This document shows positions 43,962-49,251 of a stretch of 49,251 nucleotides of DNA, in pieces. The notes under the pieces were generated by a model. That model did not search any database and was not told where the DNA came from. It saw only the letters and a list, made by a program, of their open reading frames with translations. The first letter of the stretch is position 1, and each line of letters begins with the position of its first letter. Both the position numbers and the translations under genes were made by a program. This DNA comes from Planktothrix tepida PCC 9214 (GTDB lineage Bacteria > Cyanobacteriota > Cyanobacteriia > Cyanobacteriales > Microcoleaceae), in NCBI RefSeq assembly GCF_900009145.1, contig NZ_LN889760.1, positions 1 to 49,251 of the forward strand, read 5' to 3'.

Positions 43962-44480
43962 ATGTTTGATGCCTTCACCAAGGTAGTTTCTCAAGCTGAT
44001 ACACGCGGCGAACTGTTAAGCGCCGGCCAAATCGATGCCCTGAACCAATTGGTTGCCGAAAGCAGCAAACGTTTGGACGCTGTTAACCGCATCACCGGTA
44101 GTGCTTCCACCATCGTTGCCAATGCTGCTCGCTCTTTGTTTGATGAGCAAGCCCAACTGATTGCTCCTGGCGGTAATGCTTATACCCACCGTCGTATGGC
44201 TGCTTGCTTACGTGACATGGAAATCATCTTACGTTATGTCACCTACGCAGTTTTCGCTGGAGATGCTAGCGTTCTTGATGATCGTTGCTTAAACGGTCTG
44301 CGTGAAACCTACCTGGCTTTAGGCGTTCCTGGTGCTTCCGTTGCTGTTGGCGTTGGCAAAATGAAAGATGCCGCTCTGGCTATCGTCAACGATCCCGCAG
44401 GAATCACTCCTGGAGATTGTAGCGCCCTGGCTTCTGAAATCGCCAGCTACTTTGATCGCGCTGCGGCTGCTGTTGCCTAA
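43962..44480 (+). CDS. cpcB: C-phycocyanin beta subunit
   Basis: This 172-aa phycobiliprotein assembles with CpcA into trimer/hexamer rods of the phycobilisome. Bilin-attachment cysteines are C82 (MAACLRD) and C153 (GDCSALA), as in all CpcB. N72 in GGNAYT is the conserved methylated asparagine. Start has a good AGGAG site. It is the first gene of cpcB-A-C2-C1-D-E-F. Codon use is strongly biased, consistent with high expression. Confidence 0.98.
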   Translation: MFDAFTKVVSQADTRGELLSAGQIDALNQLVAESSKRLDAVNRITGSASTIVANAARSLFDEQAQLIAPGGNAYTHRRMAACLRDMEIILRYVTYAVFAGDASVLDDRCLNGLRETYLALGVPGASVAVGVGKMKDAALAIVNDPAGITPGDCSALASEIASYFDRAAAAVA

Positions 44481-44579
44481 TTTTTCAAAAATCTGATTTT
44501 CATAAATCCATAGAAGTCTAATTAAATGACTTCAATTTGTACCTCAACTTTGTAAACCACATCGGGAGATAATTCAAGC

Positions 44580-45068
44580 ATGAAAACCCCCCTGACTGAA
44601 GCAGTAACCACCGCCGATTCTCAAGGCCGTTTCTTAAGCAGCACTGAACTGCAAGTGGCTTTCGGACGTTTCCGTCAAGCCAAAGCCGGCTTAGAAGCTG
44701 CTAAAGCTCTGAGCAATAAAGCCGATAGCCTGGTCAGTGGTGCTGCCCAAGCAGTGTATAACAAGTTCCCTTACACCACCCAAATGCAAGGGCCCAACTA
44801 CGCTTCTAGCGAACGTGGTAAAGGCAAATGCGCTCGTGACATCGGTTACTACCTCCGGATGGTCACCTACTGCTTAATTGCTGGTGGTACAGGGCCCATG
44901 GACGAATACCTGATTGCTGGTGTTGATGAAATCAACCGGACTTTTGAACTGTCTCCTAGCTGGTATGTTGAAGCTCTGAAGTACATCAAAGCCAACCATG
45001 GTCTCAGCGGTGACGCGGCTGTTGAAGCCAACTCCTACATTGATTATGCGATCAACGCTCTGAGCTAG
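44580..45068 (+). CDS. cpcA: C-phycocyanin alpha subunit
   Basis: This 162-aa alpha subunit pairs with CpcB. The single chromophore-binding residue is C84 in [11 protein letters not shown]; the bilin is attached by the CpcE/CpcF lyase encoded downstream. Start MKTPLTEAV is canonical. It lies 99 bases after cpcB, in the expected order. Confidence 0.98.
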   Translation: MKTPLTEAVTTADSQGRFLSSTELQVAFGRFRQAKAGLEAAKALSNKADSLVSGAAQAVYNKFPYTTQMQGPNYASSERGKGKCARDIGYYLRMVTYCLIAGGTGPMDEYLIAGVDEINRTFELSPSWYVEALKYIKANHGLSGDAAVEANSYIDYAINALS

Positions 45069-45082
45069 ACAAGCTCGCGTTT

Positions 45083-45146
45083 GATGCTCGGAGCGGTAAG
45101 TAGCTGTTAGCAACTGGGTTAACGGTTGTTTAGCGCTCCGGGCATC
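45083..45146 (+). promoter_or_regulatory. Strong stem-loop between cpcA and the first linker gene
   Basis: Arms GATGCTCGGAGCG (45083-45095) and CGCTCCGGGCATC (45134-45146) pair over 13 positions with one G-T wobble, around a 38-base loop. Only three T residues follow, so it is more likely an attenuating or 3' stabilising structure that keeps cpcBA mRNA high compared with linkers. Confidence 0.8.
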
Positions 45147-45233
45147 TTTGATTATTGGGGTTTGTCTCCCACATTAACAAAGTTTTCTTTTTTGTCTTCT
45201 CAATTTTGAAGATCTCTTACGGAGCATAAAGCT

Positions 45234-46049
45234 ATGGTTGGCTTGCTTGAGGGTAGCCGACTTGGTATCCGGGCTTTCGAAGAAACAAAACCCGTAGAAC
45301 TGCGCCCCAACTACACGGAAGCAGATGTGCAAACCGTGATTGTGGCAGCATATCGTCAGGTGATGGGCAACGAACACCTGATGTTACGGGAACGGCTCAC
45401 AAGCGCGGAATCTTTACTCCGCCAAGGACAAATTACCGTTCGGGATTTTGTCAGAGCTATTGCTTTATCCGAGCTTTACCGGACTAAGTTTTTTTACCCT
45501 AACTTTCAAACTCGGTTTATCGAGTTAAATTACAAACATCTTTTGGGCCGTGCGCCTTACGATGAGTCAGAGATTGCGTTTCACGTTGATCTCTACACCA
45601 GCGAAGGTTTCGAGGCAGAAATCAACTCTTACCTCGACTCTCCTGAATATCTGGAAAACTTTGGGGAAAATATCGTTCCCTATTATCGGGGATTTTCTAC
45701 CCAAGACGGGCAAAAAACCGTTGGTTTTAACCGTTTATTTACCCTTTATCGTGGGTATGCCAGCAGCGATCGCGCTCAAAACCAAAAGCAAAGTCGTTTA
45801 ACTTGGGAATTAGCTCGGAATTTAGCTTCTCCGATTCAAACTCCTGCTAGTGGGCAAAGCTTAGGAGGTACGACAGGCGGTAATCGTGGACAACTTTACC
45901 GCCTCACTGTTATGCAAAAAGCAACACAGTCGCTACCCCAGGTGCGTCGTACTACCACTGAATATACCGTACCCTATGACCAACTGTCTACTCAGTTGCA
46001 GCGAATTCATCGTGCTGGGGGACGGGTGATGAGAATTACGTTGGCATAA
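45234..46049 (+). CDS. cpcC2: Phycobilisome rod linker CpcC2-type
   Basis: This 271-aa rod linker has an N-terminal PBS_linker domain (about 15-150, [20 protein letters not shown]) and a C-terminal CpcD-like domain (about 215-268) with RVMRITLA at the end. It organises phycocyanin hexamers along the rod. By size and order it corresponds to the Synechocystis CpcC2 (L_R30). The two linkers are close paralogues. Confidence 0.88.
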   Translation: MVGLLEGSRLGIRAFEETKPVELRPNYTEADVQTVIVAAYRQVMGNEHLMLRERLTSAESLLRQGQITVRDFVRAIALSELYRTKFFYPNFQTRFIELNYKHLLGRAPYDESEIAFHVDLYTSEGFEAEINSYLDSPEYLENFGENIVPYYRGFSTQDGQKTVGFNRLFTLYRGYASSDRAQNQKQSRLTWELARNLASPIQTPASGQSLGGTTGGNRGQLYRLTVMQKATQSLPQVRRTTTEYTVPYDQLSTQLQRIHRAGGRVMRITLA

Positions 46050-46088
46050 TCTCATTCATTAAAACCTGAATGCCGGTTTGTGCTTAAG

Positions 46089-46138
46089 GGGTTAGAGTTC
46101 TAGCTGACTGTTCATCGGGCAAGCTTGGACTCTAACCC
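46089..46138 (+). promoter_or_regulatory. Stem-loop between the two linker genes
   Basis: Perfect 10-base arms GGGTTAGAGT (46089-46098) and ACTCTAACCC (46129-46138) with further internal CTAGCT/AGCTTG pairing. No T-run follows. It is likely an RNA processing or stability element. Confidence 0.75.
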
Positions 46139-46225
46139 TCTAGGTAACAAACCTTTCAACCGGAATCGTTGCACGCTACATTCGCAACTCAATTCTAACT
46201 CACGTTAATAAGAGGAGGATTTTAG

Positions 46226-47092
46226 GTGGCTATTACAACAGCAGCATCTAGGCTCGGAACAACTGCGTTTCAAGAAGCGCCTCGTGTTGAACTGCGTCCA
46301 GATTGGAGCAGAGACGATGCCCAACAAGTCATTCGTGCGGTTTACCGCCAACTTTTGGGTAACGATTATTTAATGAGTTCTGAGCGCCTCAAAAGTGCTG
46401 AATCTCTGTTGTGTGATGGCAGCATCACTGTGCGGGAGTTTGTGCGCTCCGTTGCTAAATCGGAACTGTACAAAACCAAGTTTTTCTACCCGAATTTCCA
46501 AACCCGTGTAATTGAACTCAATTACAAACATTTATTGGGTCGTGCCCCCTATGATGAATCTGAAGTGATTTTTCACTTGGATTTATATCAAAATCAAGGT
46601 TATGACGCTGATATTGATTCTTATATTGATTCAGCCGAATATCTGGAAAGCTTTGGGGAAAATGTGGTTCCCTACTATCGCGCCTTTGAAGTTCAACGGG
46701 GACAAAGAACCGTTGGCTTTACTCGCATCTTCCGGTTGTATCGGGGTTATGCCAATAGCGATCGCTCTCAATTAGAAGGAAATGCCTCCCGTTTAGCCAC
46801 AGAACTGGGTTCCAATAGTGTTTCTACCATTGTTGGCCCCTCCGGTGGTAACGAAGGTTGGTCTTATCGGGCTTCTGGACAAGCTGTGGTTCCAACCACT
46901 GGATTTAGTACCGGTGGTGTCTTAGCACAAGGCCGTAGTTATCGGGTGGAAGTGGCTGGAATTCGTGAACGTCGCTATCCGAAAGTTCGTCGGAGCAGCA
47001 AATCTTTTATTGTTGCTTACGAACAGTTATCTCCTTTACTTCAGGAAATTCAACGCCAAGGTGGGAAAGTAGCCAGCGTCACTCCTGTGTAG
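46226..47092 (+). CDS. cpcC1: Phycobilisome rod linker CpcC1-type
   Basis: This 288-aa linker starts with GTG and begins [15 protein letters not shown], with AGAGGAGG nearby. It has a PBS_linker domain (about 15-155) and a CpcD domain (about 225-285), joined by a Gly/Ser-rich linker. By its length and position it matches CpcC1 (L_R33). It links more distal or proximal hexamers relative to CpcC2. Confidence 0.88.
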   Translation: MAITTAASRLGTTAFQEAPRVELRPDWSRDDAQQVIRAVYRQLLGNDYLMSSERLKSAESLLCDGSITVREFVRSVAKSELYKTKFFYPNFQTRVIELNYKHLLGRAPYDESEVIFHLDLYQNQGYDADIDSYIDSAEYLESFGENVVPYYRAFEVQRGQRTVGFTRIFRLYRGYANSDRSQLEGNASRLATELGSNSVSTIVGPSGGNEGWSYRASGQAVVPTTGFSTGGVLAQGRSYRVEVAGIRERRYPKVRRSSKSFIVAYEQLSPLLQEIQRQGGKVASVTPV

Positions 47093-47107
47093 GATTGCTG
47101 AAAAACC

Positions 47108-47136
47108 AGGGATTGCTAATCTAGCGATCCCTTTTT
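47108..47136 (+). terminator. Terminator-like hairpin between cpcC1 and cpcD
   Basis: Arms AGGGATTGCT (47108-47117) and AGCGATCCCT (47123-47132) with a 5-base loop are followed by TTTTT. It lies within the operon, so it would reduce but not stop expression of cpcD-E-F, giving the expected excess of rod proteins over cap and lyase. Confidence 0.75.
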
Positions 47137-47175
47137 GTCAAGTTTGTAGAACTGTTTTTGGATAAATTTAAACTC

Positions 47176-47418
47176 ATGTTAGGTCAAATTGCTGTTGGAC
47201 AATCATCGAGTTCCCCATCGGGAAATCGCTTTTTTCGCTACGAAGTTGTCGGTTTACGTCAATCCAATGAAACTGACAAAACGGAGTATCAGATTCGTTC
47301 TAGCTCCAGCCAATTTATTACTGTCCCTTACAACCGCATGAACCAAGAAATGCAGCGTTTAACGCGGATGGGAGCAAAAATTGTGAGTATTCAACCTTTA
47401 ACTTCCAGTCCTGAATAA
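47176..47418 (+). CDS. cpcD: Rod-capping small linker CpcD
   Basis: The start is taken at ATG 47176 (MLGQIAVG, 80 aa); the upstream TTG at 47158 is not supported. The CpcD domain (FFRYEVVGLRQ through MGAKIVSIQPL) spans most of the protein. It caps the distal end of phycocyanin rods and sets rod length. Confidence 0.93.
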   Translation: MLGQIAVGQSSSSPSGNRFFRYEVVGLRQSNETDKTEYQIRSSSSQFITVPYNRMNQEMQRLTRMGAKIVSIQPLTSSPE

Positions 47419-47634
47419 TCGTGATTATTCTCTAGTTCAGTTGTTAGAAATTCAGACCGAAATTTAACAAGTGAATAGACCCTAGTTTAATTTTTAAATT
47501 AAAATCTGTGGTTAGTTGTTTAAAACGTAAAACAGCTAACCATTTTTTTATATTAAGTCAGAAACAAAATTCAATTTCTACTATTCCGTCCCCAGGATTT
47601 TCATGGTAAGGTTGAGAAAAACAGAATTTAACCT

Positions 47635-48471
47635 ATGGACAATTTGGGATACGAATCATCGGATAAAAATATTGCTCAAGCGGAGGAATCTTTAACCATA
47701 GAACAAGCGATCGCTAATCTTCAGCATGAAGAATTAGGACGTCGTTATTATGCAGCTTGGTGGTTAGGGCGTTTTCGCGTCAATGAACCTGCGGCGGTAG
47801 ATGCGTTAATTCTAGCCTTAAAGGATGAATCTGATCGCACGGAAGAAGGAGGTTATCCCTTACGCCGAAATGCAGCCAGAGCATTAGGAAAACTCGGCGA
47901 TAAACGAGCAGTTTTAGCCTTAATTGAATGTTTAGATTGTTCTGATGTTTATGTGCGGGAAGCAGCGACTCAAGCCTTAGAACAGTTAGGAGATGAGCGT
48001 TGTATTTCCGGCTTAATGAACTTATTAGAAGGGGGAGTCGCAGTTGCTCAACGTGTCCCTGGAAAACCCTATTTAGTCCAACCTTATGATGCAATTTTAG
48101 AAGCATTAGGAGCTTTAAAAGCGACGGTTGCGATTCCTTTAGTTCAACCCTTTATCGAGCATCCTATTCCTAAAGTTCAGTATGCAGCACTGAGAGCCCT
48201 GTATCAATTAACCGGAGACAATAGTTATGGAGAACGGTTAATTGAGGCGTTAAAAGGAAATGATTTAACATTACGTCGCACGGCTTTAATGGATTTAGGT
48301 GCAATTGGGTATTTACCAGCGGCAAAAGCCATCGCCCAAACCTTAGCAGAAAATAGTTTAAAATTAATTGCGTTAAAAGGTATTTTAGAACATCAATTCA
48401 TAGATAGTGCTGATTTTAGATTATCTGAATCAGCCATTGAAGTGATGGAATTAATGGATTCTCTTTTATAA
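47635..48471 (+). CDS. cpcE: Phycocyanobilin lyase subunit CpcE
   Basis: This 278-aa HEAT-repeat protein forms a heterodimer with CpcF to attach phycocyanobilin to C84 of CpcA. The conserved NLQHEELGRRYYAAWWLGRF segment is near residue 28 and several E/Z-type repeats follow. Its 217-base spacing from cpcD includes an AT-rich stretch that might hold a weak internal promoter. Confidence 0.94.
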   Translation: MDNLGYESSDKNIAQAEESLTIEQAIANLQHEELGRRYYAAWWLGRFRVNEPAAVDALILALKDESDRTEEGGYPLRRNAARALGKLGDKRAVLALIECLDCSDVYVREAATQALEQLGDERCISGLMNLLEGGVAVAQRVPGKPYLVQPYDAILEALGALKATVAIPLVQPFIEHPIPKVQYAALRALYQLTGDNSYGERLIEALKGNDLTLRRTALMDLGAIGYLPAAKAIAQTLAENSLKLIALKGILEHQFIDSADFRLSESAIEVMELMDSLL

Positions 48472-48520
48472 AAAACTACCCTTATTTTTTACCTAAAACC
48501 TGAAAGCGAAACTTAAGATT

Positions 48521-49144
48521 ATGAGTGTACAACCCTTAATTCAAGCTGTTGAACAAGCTGATTCTGCTGCCTCTTTATTGAAAGCGGTTGTTTCTTTAGT
48601 AAAAGCTAATTCTATTGAATCAATTCCCACATTAATTAACGTTTTAGGTTATAATAATCCTGGGGCTGCGGTGGCTGCGGTTGATGGATTAACTCAACTG
48701 GGTGAACCTGCGGTTATTCCTTTATTAGAACAATTAGATGGTTATAATTATGGGGCAAGAGCTTGGGCGGTTCGTGCCTTATCGGGTATTGGTGATCCCC
48801 GTGCATTAGAAGTTTTATTAGAATCTGCTGGAAGCGATTTCTCCTTAAGTGTTCGTCGCGCCGCCGCCAGAGGATTAGGAATGATTCAATGGGATAAATT
48901 ACCCCCAGAACAAATTCCTGATGCTCAATTTAAAACTTTAATGATATTACAAAAAACATCACAAGACCCGGAATGGATTGTCAGATATGCAGGGGTTTTT
49001 GGTCTACAAGGTTTAGCAATTGCTCTGCATGAAACCCAGCCTGAATGGTTCGCTAAAATTAAAGAACAGTTAGAATATATCGTGAATAATGATGAAACGA
49101 CTTCTGTTCGAGCCAGGGCAAAATGGGCGATTCAAAAATTATAA
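48521..49144 (+). CDS. cpcF: Phycocyanobilin lyase subunit CpcF
   Basis: This 207-aa HEAT-repeat partner of CpcE has conserved GGAVAAVDGLTQLGEPAV-like units and GARAWAVRALSGIGDPRA. The E/F dimer is specific for the alpha subunit. It is the last gene of the operon. Confidence 0.94.
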   Translation: MSVQPLIQAVEQADSAASLLKAVVSLVKANSIESIPTLINVLGYNNPGAAVAAVDGLTQLGEPAVIPLLEQLDGYNYGARAWAVRALSGIGDPRALEVLLESAGSDFSLSVRRAAARGLGMIQWDKLPPEQIPDAQFKTLMILQKTSQDPEWIVRYAGVFGLQGLAIALHETQPEWFAKIKEQLEYIVNNDETTSVRARAKWAIQKL

Positions 49145-49152
49145 AGCTACGC

Positions 49153-49188
49153 GCTAGGGAACAGGGAACAGGGAACAGGGAACAGGGA
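49153..49188. repeat. GGGAACA heptamer repeat after cpcF
   Basis: About five tandem GGGAACA units lie close to the cpcF stop. No intrinsic terminator is apparent in the remaining 60 bases of the window. Confidence 0.9.
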
Positions 49189-49251
49189 TAATACTTCTGG
49201 CTGTTTCATATCAGTTTTAAATTATTACAATCTATTTGGGATTGCTATATT

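Noticed and set aside
1-49251. tRNA and rRNA genes
   Set aside because: No cloverleaf with T-loop GTTCRA and acceptor pairing, nor rRNA core sequence, was noticed by eye.

Overview
The window is chromosomal DNA of a cyanobacterium. The evidence is a beta-carboxysome operon (ccmK2-K1-L-M-N-O), a phycocyanin rod operon (cpcBAC2C1DEF), a specialised NDH-1 NdhF subunit, a split-intein DnaE C-half, Raf1, a Ycf20 homologue, frequent HIP1 octamers (GCGATCGC), and many 7-bp short tandem repeats (CAGTTAT and GGGAACA types) between genes. This combination, with moderate GC and no phycoerythrin genes in view, fits a filamentous oscillatorian (Planktothrix/Oscillatoria-like) strain. The genus is an inference.

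Layout. 1-2043: repeats, then ndhF on the minus strand. 2044-2663: long divergent regulatory region. 2664-7363: carboxysome operon, followed in the same direction by an MHYT/PAS hybrid histidine kinase with two receivers and an Hpt domain, a receiver-histidine kinase, and nadE (to 14039). 14119-17798: quinone-oxidoreductase-like gene, remA-like gene, gmk and a TPR-GNAT fusion. 17805-20236: decayed DNA with a WD40 pseudogene, a PEP-CTERM trypsin-like protein with altered catalytic residues, and small orphan ORFs. 20237-29362: dnaE-C (split intein), UvrD-like helicase, DUF4349 lipoprotein, raf1, a membrane/coiled-coil protein, a PSII S4 protein and a glycine-rich membrane protein. 29363-30052: gene-free region with a TnpB omega-RNA/IS605-end-like remnant and a possible leader peptide before serA. 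30053-38665: serA, prmA, glycerate kinase, ycf20, a mannosyltransferase-like membrane enzyme, a SRPBCC protein and a HEAT-repeat protein. 38742-42335: nitrogen cluster (ntcB, TrpD2-like, mobA, unknown 113-aa gene) with two textbook NtcA-type promoters. 42418-43443: solitary ABC permease. 43962-49144: phycocyanin operon with stem-loops in its intercistronic gaps.

How the genes fit together. The left half is about inorganic-carbon acquisition: NDH-1 CO2 uptake (ndhF), the shell and organiser proteins, and Raf1 further right. CcmM keeps all three zinc histidines and the redox cysteine pair of active gamma-carbonic anhydrases. GlyK and SerA bracket 3-phosphoglycerate metabolism and photorespiration. 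The right part handles nitrogen assimilation control and light harvesting. The most interesting under-described points are the two-kinase sensory module directly behind the carboxysome operon, with a Cys-rich PAS domain; the NtcA-driven unknown 113-aa protein; the orphan omega-RNA-like sequence; and heptamer repeats that abut stop codons in a fixed orientation.
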